A stretch of 64,000 nt of DNA, taken from the NCBI RefSeq assembly GCF_027172205.1, contig NC_070619.1, positions 816,001-880,000 of the forward strand, given 5' to 3'. A program made the position numbers and the translations under genes. Every line of letters begins with the position of its first letter. Position 1 is the stretch's first letter. The notes under the pieces were generated by a model. It did no database searches. It was not told the DNA's origin and worked only from the letters and a program-made list of their open reading frames with translations. Shown in pieces: positions 11,322 through 22,100 of this stretch. The DNA is from Podarcis raffonei (Eukaryota > Chordata > Lepidosauria > Squamata > Lacertidae).

Positions 11322-12317
11322 ATGGCCAGCTCCAAGCTGCCCATCCTCTGCATAGGGTGCGTCCTCTTGCTTTTGGGGGCCAGAGAAGAGGTGGTGGGAC
11401 TCCGGGGGGCCGGTGTGGGTGCCCAGGAGAGCCAGGAGGAAAAGGAGATGGTAAGCTGGGAAAGTGATCCTTGCTGGTGGGGCGGAACAGGGAGGGTAAG
11501 CAAGTTGCTCAGGGCAGGGGGATCAGGTGGGAGAGCAAGAGACTCTGAATCTCAGGGTCGCGGGTTCCAGTCCCGTGTTGGGCAAAATATTCCAGCAGGG
11601 GGTTGGGCTGGATGATCCTTCAAAGTCCCTTCCAACTCTGCAATTTTTGGATGTCCAAATCTTCAGCTCCTCTGCGCCCCTTCAGCTCCTGGCGGGCCTG
11701 TTTTACACTTCTCTGAGCAATGCTGCTCCCCTTTTGCTCTGCAGATTGGAGCCCTGAAAGAGGTTCTGGAAAAGCTGAAGAACCACCAGCTGCCGTCCAT
11801 TGAGAAAAAGCTGGGCTGGGTGCCCTCCGTAAGTATTCTCAGACTTGCATTATGAATTGTTCTGAATTATTATGCCTCCACTGCCCTGCTGGACGTCTTT
11901 GGGAGAAGAAAAGGCTCAGGAGTGAACCCTCCACAAATCCAGAGTGGAGTCCCTAAGGCGGTTGGATGGCGCCTTCTATGCCTCCTCCCGACAACTCCTG
12001 CAGCCCAGCTGGTGCCCAATGTCTTGCTCTGCTTTCCTTTCCTTTGGGCCATATCAGCGAGGCTGAGATGACGTCTTGTCATCTGGGCAGCCCAGGACCT
12101 CCAGACACACAGCCCAGGCTTGTGCCCCGGGGAGGACACATCGGGGCTAACACAGGGGTTTGACTTCACCCCTTGAGAGGCACACTCCATTGTCTCTCAA
12201 GACAGATGGATCTCTCTCTCTCTCTCTCTCTCGGTAATTAACCATTTATCTATCCATTTAACTATTTTACTAATTCTTTAGCTCACACATTCTCAAACTG
12301 TAGTCTGAGGAGCAGAG

Positions 12318-12382
<65 letters not shown>

Positions 12383-14720
12383 TGACAGATGCCAACAATA
12401 TGCTAGTTCTGCTCTGTAGATGCTTTAGTTGAATTAGGGGACACCCAGTAACTGCCCTGGGCCTGCTTTAAAGCTGGGCTAGGAACTGGACAGAACAGGG
12501 CAGAGCTGGCATGTTGTTGGCATCTGTCAGTCATTATTATTTCTTCACACACAAACTACAGTCTGAGAATGTGCCAGCTAGAGAATTAGTTAAAATGGTG
12601 AAATGGATAGATAATTGCCAGACGCTTGGATTTTCCCGGACATACATGGAATACTGAGGTCGGCAGCAGTGTTCAGGCAGAAACCGGAAAAAATGTCGGG
12701 AAAATCCGGATGTATGGCAATCCATGTCTGCAGTGCCATTTTCCCATAAAAACTAATAAAAATTCCACAATTTTTCTGTCCAAATTTCACTGTTTGAAAT
12801 ACGGCACCCCTACAGAAAGGCCCTGGGTGCAAGAAGGCAGATTCCACCCAGCTCTCCATTGACTGATTAGGGCTGGGCGTTAGAACGTCCAAAACTGGTT
12901 TCAAATCCATATTGTGATATTGGTTTCATAATTTTTGACCTGGCAATATATTGTGAATCACGTGCCATGTGCTATGTAAAAATCACAATGTGGGGAAAAC
13001 TGAAGCCAGCCAGTGCTTCTTTCAGACATCGTGATAGATTTGTACATTGCAATACTGAGCCGAGTTGTTTCTGTTAATTATTTTAAACAACCATCAGAAC
13101 ATAGTGCTCATGTCCACTGACTCCCATCCAGCCTTCCATGGTGCTCTTTTCTATAATGTATATGACGGGTGAAATGTATTTAGAAGCTTTATGCTCCTTT
13201 AGTACTTCTATTTTACCCCTTAAATGCGTTAATTCTAAATCATTTAACTACCAATTCTCATCTGTTGCTAGACTTTAAATCCTGCATATGTTTTAACATA
13301 ACCAGATTCTACAAAATATTTCCATTCTTCAAGGAATTTTTCCTCATTATTTCATTCTCAGAGTTAGTCTAGCCATCTCAGATTAGTCCATCATCTTCAT
13401 AAGCCAATTTTCTTTCGCTGGGACTGCCTCTTCTTTCCATTTTTGCATGTATCCTTGCTGCCATCGTAACATACATAAACAGATTAAATAATTCCTTTGG
13501 AAGCTCTGGTCTAACAAAAAAAGCCTCAGGTTTCACTTTAAACATTTTAAAAAACTCATTATAAATCATTTCCCAATAGCCTTTCTGCGGGGGCACCACC
13601 GGTCGGTGATATATGATGATGTTGGAAGGGAGCCTGCAGGTCACCTAGTCCAACCCCTGCAATGCCAGAATAAACCAGATATCCCCCAGCCCTGTTGACC
13701 ACCTGCCTCTGATGCAGCGGGTGGGGGACACCCCTCTTGCCACAACCCCCACCCCACCCCCACCCCCAACACCACAGACTTTCCCAGGAACAGCTGCACA
13801 TCCCTGCATTGCAGGGGGTTGGACTAGAGGACCTCAGGGTCCCTTCCAACTCGGATTCCGTCTCTTGAATTCAGCCACTTATTATTGAGAGGAAGTGTGT
13901 GGAACAGGTCTCAGTGTTTCATAGAATCATAGAGTTGGAAGAGACCACAAGGGCCATCGGGTCCAACCCCCTTTCGATTTCTGGGAATGGAGTTGAGAGA
14001 CGACCTAACCTGGGGAGAAAACAGCAAAGACCTGATGAAGAGAGCACAGCAGAGGTTATATTTTCTGAGAATCCTCTGGAAAAATAATCTCTCAAAGGAC
14101 CTGTTGATGGCATTTTACCATTGGAATGTGGAGAGTGTATTAACTTGTGGTCTGGGTGTGTGGTTTGGGAGCAGCACGGTCAGGGAAAAAACAATGCTGT
14201 CCAGGGTTGTAAAGACTGCGGAGAGAATAATTGGGTGCCCTCTTCCCACCTTGGATCAAATCTATGCTTCCAGTTGCTATAAGCTGCAGAGATAGTGCAG
14301 GATAGTGCGCACCCCAGAAATGATCTCTTTCAGCTTCTGGCTTCTGGAAGAAGGTCCTGGGTTTTAAAGACTAGGACTAGCTGCCTGAGAAACAGTTTCT
14401 ATCCAAATGCGATTTTGGTTTTAAACGCAGTGTAAGGTAGTCTCTGTGGGAGTATATTGTATTTAATTATGGGGTATCAGAGTTTTTAGGGGGCTAACCA
14501 AGTTGGGATAGCAGACTTGTTGGTTTTGAATGTCTGATGTAGATTTTTTCAATTTTATTGCTCCATATGGGACAATGACAATAAAGATTACCGTATCTCT
14601 CCCACTTTGCAGTGTGATGCCGGGGAGTCCTGTGCCGTCCGGAAAGGGGCGCGCATTGGCCGGCTGTGCAGCTGCCCTTGGGGGACATCGTGCAACCTGC
14701 ACATCCTGAAGTGCTTGTGA
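11322..14720 (+). CDS. CART2-like (CARTPT paralogue): CART-type neuropeptide precursor (CART2-like), 3 exons, 106 aa
   Basis: Exons 11322-11450, 11745-11828 and 14613-14720 join in phase 0 at GT-AG introns. Exon 1 encodes a hydrophobic signal peptide (MASSKLPILCIGCVLLLLGA) and an acidic linker. Exon 2 encodes 28 residues (IGALKEVLEKLKN...). Exon 3 encodes the six-cysteine CART domain, starting CDAGESCAVRKGARIG and ending LKCL, nearly matching human CARTPT. CART is a secreted, disulfide-knotted peptide acting in feeding, stress and reward circuits. The three-exon layout and the 84-bp middle exon suit the family; human CARTPT is 116 aa. Odd point: where human has KSKR before mature CART(55-102), this gene reads LKNHQ, so the first dibasic cleavage site is missing; the later EKK site is kept. 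Beside MAP1S it is best read as CART2, the paralogue absent from mammals. Family assignment is very sure; the paralogue number is inferred from the neighbour. Confidence 0.94.
11535..11650 (+). repeat. tRNA-derived SINE with CR1-like tail, CART2-like intron 1
   Basis: AGAGACTCTGAATCTCAGGG, GCGGGTTCCAGTCCC (B box), GGGGGTTGGGCTGGATGATC, CCCTTCCAACTCT. Members at 28310-28445 and 62735-62858 share both modules. Confidence 0.75.
11870..12205. repeat. Interspersed repeat, unclassified; inverted copy at 49735-50125
   Basis: GCCTCCACTGCCCTGC ... CTCAAGACAGATGGA matches, in reverse, 49740-50060 (TGTCTCGAGAGACCGTGGA, GGCACCAGCTTGGCTGCAGG). Possibly an RTE-type LINE end. Confidence 0.55.
12233..12618. 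repeat. Long imperfect inverted repeat in CART2-like intron 2
   Basis: Arms 12233-12400 and 12513-12618, loop about 110 bp. The inner arms, AATGACTGACAGATGCCAAC and its complement, match exactly. The left arm is lengthened by (TG)n and (AG)n runs at 12318-12376. A (TC)n run precedes it at 12209-12232. Confidence 0.8.
12866..13080. mobile_element. hAT-like MITE, partial
   Basis: Starts TTAGGGCTGGGCG like the complete MITE at 57430-58040 and shares CATAATTTTTGACCTGGCAA. The second end is not clear. Confidence 0.55.
13150..13605 (-). mobile_element. L1 ORF2 C-terminal fragment
   Basis: Minus frame GYWEMIYNEFFKMFKVKPEA and LFNLFMYVTMAAR matches the same region of the L1 at 23680-23820. CR1-like tails follow at 13611-13665, 13800-13860 and 13919-13978. 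Confidence 0.8.
14002..14597 (+). mobile_element. LINE unit of ~600 bp (Rex1/CR1-like RT C-terminus), copy A
   Basis: Encodes the tail of a reverse transcriptase ([43 protein letters not shown]) and a 3' UTR ending CAATAAAGATTACCGTATC. It lies in intron 2 of the CART2-like gene, in sense, and ends 15 bases before exon 3. Its 5' end (GACCTAACCTGG) is the same as in copy B at 17301-24669. The clade is a guess from the protein motif. Confidence 0.85.
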
Positions 14721-14884
14721 CGAAGAGGAAACGGAATGGGGAGGGGGAACACAAGTTTTTGGACAAAAGGAAGCCTTTGCTCCCCCCCCCATAAGCCAAA
14801 TCAGCAGCTGGGGCAACTGCAGCACCCGAGTCTTGATGTGACCCAGGAATGGAGCTTGCAAAGCCAGAAAGGTTCATTACACAG

Positions 14885-15400
14885 ACAGGCCGTTGGGGGA
14901 GTCCATTTAGCTATTGTCTACACTGACTGGCAGCAGCACCAGCAGCTCTCCAGGGTTTCAGCCTCAGGGGTGCTGCAAGTCTAACCTGATGATGCTGTAG
15001 TGTAGAGAGTTGAACCTGGGACCTTCTGCAGACAAGACTGCTGGACTGAAACCTTTCCCTCAAAAATAAAGCTCCATGCAGGAGGAGACAGCAACAACAT
15101 CCCTGGGCCACCCAAACGCCACTTAAATAGAATCACAGAGCTGGAAGGGACCCACTGGGGTCATCCAGCCCGTAAGGCCACTTCCTCAGCTCCTGTTTGG
15201 ATCATCCCTTTGTCGTCATGAGGACTAGAATCCCATTTCACTTATTTGAGGAGCAAGAACAGCTGCTCTGCATGCAGAAGGTTTCTAGCTTCAATGCCCA
15301 AGAGCAGCATCTCCAGGCAGGGCAGGGAAAGACCCCCCTCTGCCTGCAACGCCAGAGAGCTGCTGCCAGCCAGTGCAGGCAACACTGAACCCGATGAGCA
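14885..15400. repeat. tRNA-SINE-like repeats downstream of the CART2-like gene
   Basis: CTACACTGACTGGCAGCAGC at 14915 and its inverse near 15360-15385 mark two opposed copies (14885-15060 and 15225-15400). Related copies lie at 39850-40005 and near 44160. Confidence 0.55.
15065..15070 (+). terminator. Probable polyadenylation signal of the CART2-like gene
   Basis: First AATAAA after the stop codon at 14720. It gives a 3' UTR of about 365 bases, most of which (about 14885-15060) is a tRNA-SINE-like repeat, so the present 3' end seems to have taken in a SINE. Confidence 0.5.
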
Positions 15401-15939
15401 AATGTCCCCATTAGGAATACTTCTAATTGCCGGGATCGGCTCCCCCTGAAAATCTTCTGCTCTCAGAGCCACAGAGAGAAGAGTCTGCTGCGGATTCGGA
15501 TGCGAACAAGAGAGGGCAGCAAAAACGAGGCCAACTCCTTATGCATTCCTTCCAGGGATAAAGCAATTTATCTGCATTAAAAGCTCCCCCCCCCCGTCCA
15601 AGGGGTGGGAATTTTGGGGAGCATCTCCAATCCCCCCAGCAGGGAGCAGCCAAAGATTTTCCCATCCTCCAAGCTCAATTGTGACCTGCTGAGTTTAGGG
15701 CAAAAATGGGGTGTTGTTTTTTAATAGCCCGAGAAAATAATAATAAAAGAGTTTCAGGCAGTGTTGGTTTATTTGTGTCTGTGTTGGTGGGGGAGCAGAC
15801 AATTTGGGGGTCCCCGTTTGAGGAAGGCAAAAAAGGACTGATATCTAAAGGTGTGAGAGTTATAAAGGCCAGAGAGAGTTCTGCCAAAAAACAAAGCTTG
15901 TGGCCTCTCCTTTGAAGCCGAGGTTGGAGGGCCACCTGT

Positions 15940-16025
15940 CAGGGATACTTCAGCTGAGATTCCTGCATTGCAGGGGGTTGGACTAGATGATCCCTGAGGG
16001 TCCCTTCCAACTCTATGATTCTTAT
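15940..16025 (+). repeat. CR1-like 3' tail, between the CART2-like and ZP4 genes
   Basis: GAGATTCCTGCATTGCAGGG...CTCTATGATTCTTATGA. The 15400-15940 stretch before it holds nothing I can name. Confidence 0.7.
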
Positions 16026-16165
16026 GACAAAATAGCCTGTATTCCCAGCCAAGGCAAAAGGGTGAAGAGGCAGACAGGCTCCCCAGACGCCGTGGGGTCA
16101 AGTGGGACAGGCAGGGAGGCTGGCCGGCCCAGGGAAGACAGGAGCCAAGCCTTTTCTCTCTCAAT

Positions 16166-16171
16166 TTTATT
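16166..16171 (-). terminator. Polyadenylation signal of ZP4, almost touching the stop codon
   Basis: AATAAA on the minus strand begins only five bases after the TGA (16179-16177). The 3' UTR would be about 20-35 bases. Very short 3' UTRs are known for zona pellucida mRNAs, so this supports the model of the last exon. Confidence 0.7.
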
Positions 16172-16176
16172 TCCTC

Positions 16177-19100
16177 TCACGCATAAGGAAGGCTTTGGCC
16201 TCCCACAGCCGCCTGGTGTTTCTTCAGGGCGACGACTGAGAACATCCCCACGGCCAGAACGGCCACCAGGCCGGCCACCAGGAAGAGGACGTTGTCCCAC
16301 TGCATCAAGGTCGAAGGGTAGAGGGATTTGGGGGACACTAAGAGAAAGAGAGAGAAATGTAGAATTAACAGTAACCCCAAAGAGGCAGGGTTAAGAGAGA
16401 GATTTGGGCTGCAGACACATTCAGCAGCTTAAAAACTTCAGTTGGTAGCATGCAAGGCTCTTAATCCCAGGGTTGTGGGTTCGAGTCATGTGTTGGGCAA
16501 ATGATTTCTTTCTTTATAAAAAGTTTATTGGAGGTTTTTTAACATATTGAGCACTAAAATCCAAACACATTCATAATAAAAAGCAGTATGTCAAAAAGTT
16601 AATAACGAAGAAATAGAAGATCTCCAGATAGACGCCCTGTTCTTCTGGCTGAATCGGGCATCTAGCCCCAAAGAGGATGCCACTTAATTCCTGAGCACGT
16701 GCAAAGTGAAGGCTAGGAATGCATGAGCCGGGGCGGTTTATAGGGCTGGAGACTCCCAGGGTCTCTCCCCAGAGGCCACTTGTGTCCTTTTTTATATGGA
16801 ATATTATTTTATTCTTTTTCGCAAAGAGGCTGCTGATAGCCTGACCAAGTAAAAGCTTTTTCTAGCATCATGACTGGTGGGGGACAACTGAATAAAATCT
16901 ACTCCCCCCCAAATTTTGCCTCCCGCGTTACCTTCGTGAACAACTGTGTCCGCGTCCTTGTGAGAGAAGTTCACGGGGCCGTCTGATGTCACCAGGGTCA
17001 GCCACTTCTCAGGGAGACGGCGCTGCCCAGACGATGCTCTGCGACCTGGAGGTGGGAGAAAGACATTGGGGGGGTTCAGGGTGGGGGAAGCACCTGGACG
17101 ACAGCCGTGCAACGATCCCCCACTACGTGGCCTGGCCCTGCCCCCAAATCCCCCCACAGCCTCAGAAATAAACGGGGACTCACTCCTGCCAAGAGGATTT
17201 GTGTTGCAGGAAATGCGGCAGCTCTCCAGGGCGGAGGGGGCGCAGGCGGAAGCGCTGCAGTGGAAGTAGACCTGGATTGGGGAAGCGGGGCAGAGAGAGA
17301 GATACGATACGGTAATCTTTATTGTCATTGTCCCATGCAGAACAATGAAATTGAAAAAATCTACATCAGACATTCAAAACCAACAAATCTGCTATCCCAA
17401 CCTGGTTAGCCCCCTAAAAACTCTGATACCCCATAATTAAATACTATAAACTCCCACAGAGTCTACCTTACACTGCGTTTAAAACCAAAATCGCATTTGG
17501 AGACCTCCGGTCAGCGCCAGCGATTAATGGCGGGTTCCCTCTGAGCTCCGGAGGGAACCGGCTCTGCGAGGACTGGGTCTGGCCGCTGCGGCGAAGCGGG
17601 GACCCGAAGAAATCACAGGCGGTGAAGCCTGTGAACCCGGAGACTCGGCGGGCTCCATTTGCGCCCTCCCCTGCTGCGAAGGAGCCTTTTTAAAGGCTTC
17701 CGAATGGAACGGGGGTGAGTGGCGTGGAGCTGAGAGTCGTCTATCCTCTTCGCGGAGTGAAGCCGCAAGCCATGGTCGGAGAGCGCTGATTTCTTTCTGG
17801 ACAATTGGAATTCAAAGCAACTACCCGTGAGTAGGAGTAAGCAAAATAATTGAAGAAAAATTTGAGTAAATTTGGCACCGAAACGGTAAAGGCATAAACA
17901 GGATGTCTGCCTTTCCGCCTTGTAAATAGATCAAAGCAAAGAGATTGTAAAGCCGTAACTTTGAAACACGTTTTTTAAAGATTAAAATCCAACACCAAAA
18001 AAGCGATCCCCCTCCTGTTTGCAGGAGTGGAGGGGAGAAATTTGAGCATCATTTACCTGCAAGGAAAGAGGGAAGTAAAGTTATATCTGCTGCCTCTAAA
18101 ATCTGGGAACGGACTGCCTTTGACAGGGGAAGCTGATTAGTGGGAAGAGCTGTCAGCACGTTAAGGGCAAAGAACACTGATACTCTGTGAAAAAATACAT
18201 TGTTTTTTGAACTGATCTGGACCAAAAAGTAACTTTTAAGGACATTGAAACTGTAGCTTTTTAAGGGATAATGACTGACGCTACACATCAGAGAAGGGCT
18301 TCAACATCCGGAGCAGCAGGCATAGTAGGAGCTGCTGCTTCGCAAGTTAAGCCAAAAGCCATGTCATCAGAAGACTTATTGGCTCAGGCACTTGGTAAAA
18401 TTAATGCATCTCTGGAAAACTTAGCTAAACAGGTTGCAGAGACAAATAAACAAGTAGCTGAGGCCTCAGCAAAAATTGATTTGAACACCACAAGTATAAA
18501 TGAACTGGGAAAGAAGGTGAATTCTAATACACAGTCTATTGAAAAATTATTGGAGGAATCGGCCTCGACTCGGAAGTTAGCTGAGGAAGCTAAGGAAATT
18601 GCAACCGCTGTCCAAGAGAAGATACCACCGGTATATAAGAAACTTGAGGATCATGATTTGACATTGTCTATGATTGAATTACAAGGGAAAGAGAGGAATT
18701 TAAGACTCAGAGCAGTACCGGAAAGTGAGAAAGACAATTTGGCAGACTTCCTCACAAAGGAATTTGTAGATTTTTGGCAACAGGACCTGGGGAAGGAAGA
18801 GTTTAAGATAGTGAGTGCATTTAGGCTTGGTAGAAGGCATAGAAAGAACAAAGCAAGAGATTGTTTGATTACCTTAAGAACAAAAGAAGAAAGAGACAAA
18901 ATTTTAAATTTGCACTATCAAAGAACTTTGGAAATTGAAGATTCATTTGTGGAGATCTTCAAGGATATACCCAAACATATTTTGGACGTAAGGGCCCACT
19001 ACAGAGATCTTGTTGGTTTACTGAGAAGAAACAGAATACTTTTTAGATGGGAATTTCCCCAAGGCCTATCTTTCAAATATAAAGGAAGAAAAATAAGAAT

Positions 19101-22100
19101 AAGGACAGTGATTGATAAAGACAAATTTTTGAATGATCACGAGGAGGACTTACAGAAGGAAGTGGAAGCTGGAGAGGAACCAACTGCATCAGGAAAAGGA
19201 ATTGCAGACATAGCAAATTTATCATTCGGACTTTTTGGCCCAGGGAAAGACATACCACCGACAGAAGAAGAACAACAACTAGGGGCAGTCGGAGGGAAGA
19301 ATAAGTAACTCATCATGGCTCTGCAACTTCTAAGTTGGAATTGTAATGGACTTAACTCCCCTCAAAAGAGAAAAGGTGTTTTTCATATATTAAGAAAAGA
19401 ACAATTGGACTTGATTTGTCTACAGGAAACACATGTAATGAGGTTACACAGGAAAATACTTATCAATAAGAGACTGGGATAAGAATTTATTTTGTCTGAT
19501 AAGGTCAAAAAGAGAGGAGTGGTGATATATGCAAAGGAGAAATTCTCACCGAAACTAATCTTTAAAGATGAACAAGGAAGATATTTGGCTATTGAAATTC
19601 AATTTCAAGGAGAGAAATTTTTGATTGTAGGGGTGTATGCACCGAACGAGGGGAAATCTGATTTTTTTAAGAAGTTGCATGAGGTTCTTTTGGACTATAT
19701 GGACTATAATATAATCTTGATGGGGGACATTTTGTATTTGTATTGAATTTTATTACGGCCATTGGCCCATCACACGACAGTTTCCCATACCAACATAATG
19801 TACTTAAACCTCCAAATTTAAAACCGTCAAAACTTACAAAAAACAGACAAGAACCAAAGCAAAACAAAAACAAAAGACCAACATCATACATTACAGTAAA
19901 TTTGTAACATAAACATCACCCTCTACTCATAAATTAGTAGAAGACATCAATGGTGATATCACCTAATTACATCCTAAAACATAGATCATAGTTTAAAGGG
20001 ATTATCCGAGCCGCACAGGAGTCCGTTTCTCTTCTTTAGGGATAGAACGCTGATCAAGAATCTGGCAACCATGAGTGATCTTAGGGGGTAATCATCATTT
20101 AATAGATATCTCAGTTTGGCTTCATTCGTATCATCGGCAATTCCCTTTAGATATTGAGCAAGAAACTTGCTCCTGGCCGATGAGTGAAATGCACAATCAA
20201 AAATTATGTGATGCAACGATTCCGGTGCCCCACAATTACAATCACATAAGAGCGATATCTGTCCATTGGAGAATCTATTTCTCAGCACGTTCGATGGGAA
20301 GGTGTTGAATCTTGCCTTTACAAAGGCATATCTATGAGCCGAAGAAGTTAAGGAATTCAAATAGTTTGGGAGCCTTAAGAGGGGTAATAAACCAAGGTTT
20401 AGAGGTGAGCAGGTACCATTGCCCAAGACCATTTTCTGCTGCAAGTCCATCTCCTCTAATTTATAGGTTACTGTTCTTTTAGCTGGAACTATATCCTGCT
20501 CTAGTAATTTGGATGGGGAGATTCCCATTGCCGTAATTTTCAGTTGTAAATTTTTTACCCATGGGCTCTGGAAATCATCTCTCCACATACATTGTATCAA
20601 GTACAAGTTTGGGAGATTGTGCCATAGAGATAACCAGTGACAAAGTATGTGCTTCCACAGAGCGTTTTCCAGGGATACAATATTAAGTTCCAGGCGTAGC
20701 GCTGTATTACTTACACAGTTGGCCAGTTTCAATATCCCTCTTAAAAACTGATTTTGAATAACCTCTAGGTGGGATAAGTTGACAAAAGTCCCCCAAATTG
20801 AGATGGCATAAGCAATTGTCGGGATCACCTTGGCCTTGAAGACTTTCAATGCCGATGGGATATGAAGGGCCCCATCGGTGAAGAAAAATCGCAAGATCGC
20901 CAAGGAGATAGCTTTGGCTCTATTTGTAACATAGGCTACATGGGCCTTCCATCTAAGGTTATGTTGTAACCAAACTCCCAAGTATTGGAATCTATAGACT
21001 TGTTCGATGACTCTCCCATCAATTCTCCAATTATGGAGTTTCCGGCTCTTTGAGAAAATTAGAATTTTAGATTTCTCATAATTAATTGTAAGGTAATTTG
21101 CGTTACAATATGATCCAAAAAAATTTAAGGCCCTCATAAGACCTACTCTAGAAAAAGAAAGGATGACTGCGTCATCCGCATATAGTAACAAAGGGCAGCG
21201 ATAAAGTGCTAGGCGGGGTGATGATGGGGGACATGAATGGAGTTGTATCTACAAATATGGATAAGGCACAAAAACAGGTAGTCACCAAAGATGGTAGACT
21301 ACCAAAAACTTTCTTTGAATTGACTGACAATATGGACTTGATTGACATCTGGAGAACTAAGAACCCCCTGGGGAGAGTGGGAACTTTCTTCTCTGAAGCT
21401 AAGATGACATGGACTAGAATTGACCAAATCTGGATTACAAGAGGAATGGCACCAAAGATAAAGAAAGTGGAAATCTGCCCTAAAACTTGCTCAGACCATA
21501 ATGCTGTAAAGATGGAGATGAAGCAAATAACACCCGGTTCCTTTAGATGGAGGATGAATGACACTTTATTTAGAGATGAAGAAGTATATAAAAAGGCCCA
21601 AAAAACTTTGAGAGACTATTTTGAAATAAATATGACTACTAATGTTGAAAAAAGAGTAATCTGGGATGCAAGTAAAGCTGTGATGAGAGGGTTCCTGATT
21701 CAACAGAATGCAATAAAAAAGAGAAGCCGAAATGAGAAAAAGGATAAAATTTTGGAAAAAATAAAAGAAGGAGAGAAAAAACTGAGAGTAAAGCCAAAGT
21801 CGCAGGAGATCTTGAAAGAAATAAAGCTATATCAAGTACAATATATGGAATTGATGAATCAGGAAATAGAATGGAAAATTAAACAAATGAGACAAAAGAC
21901 ATTTGAATCAGCGAACAAATGTGGGAAACTACTGGCTTGACAATTGAAAAAAAGACAAAAATTAAATACTATTACAAATTTAGAAGTAGAAGAAAAAGAC
22001 ATACATAATCCAACTGAGATTAGAAATTGCTTCCAGAAGCATTTTAAACAATTATATGTACAAGGGCCACAGAATGAAATGGACATTGATCGATTTTTGA

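Noticed and set aside
16804-17373. 189-codon minus frame treated as one exon
   Set aside because: It reads through ZP4 exons 11 and 10 and the intron between them; splice sites and homology give two exons.
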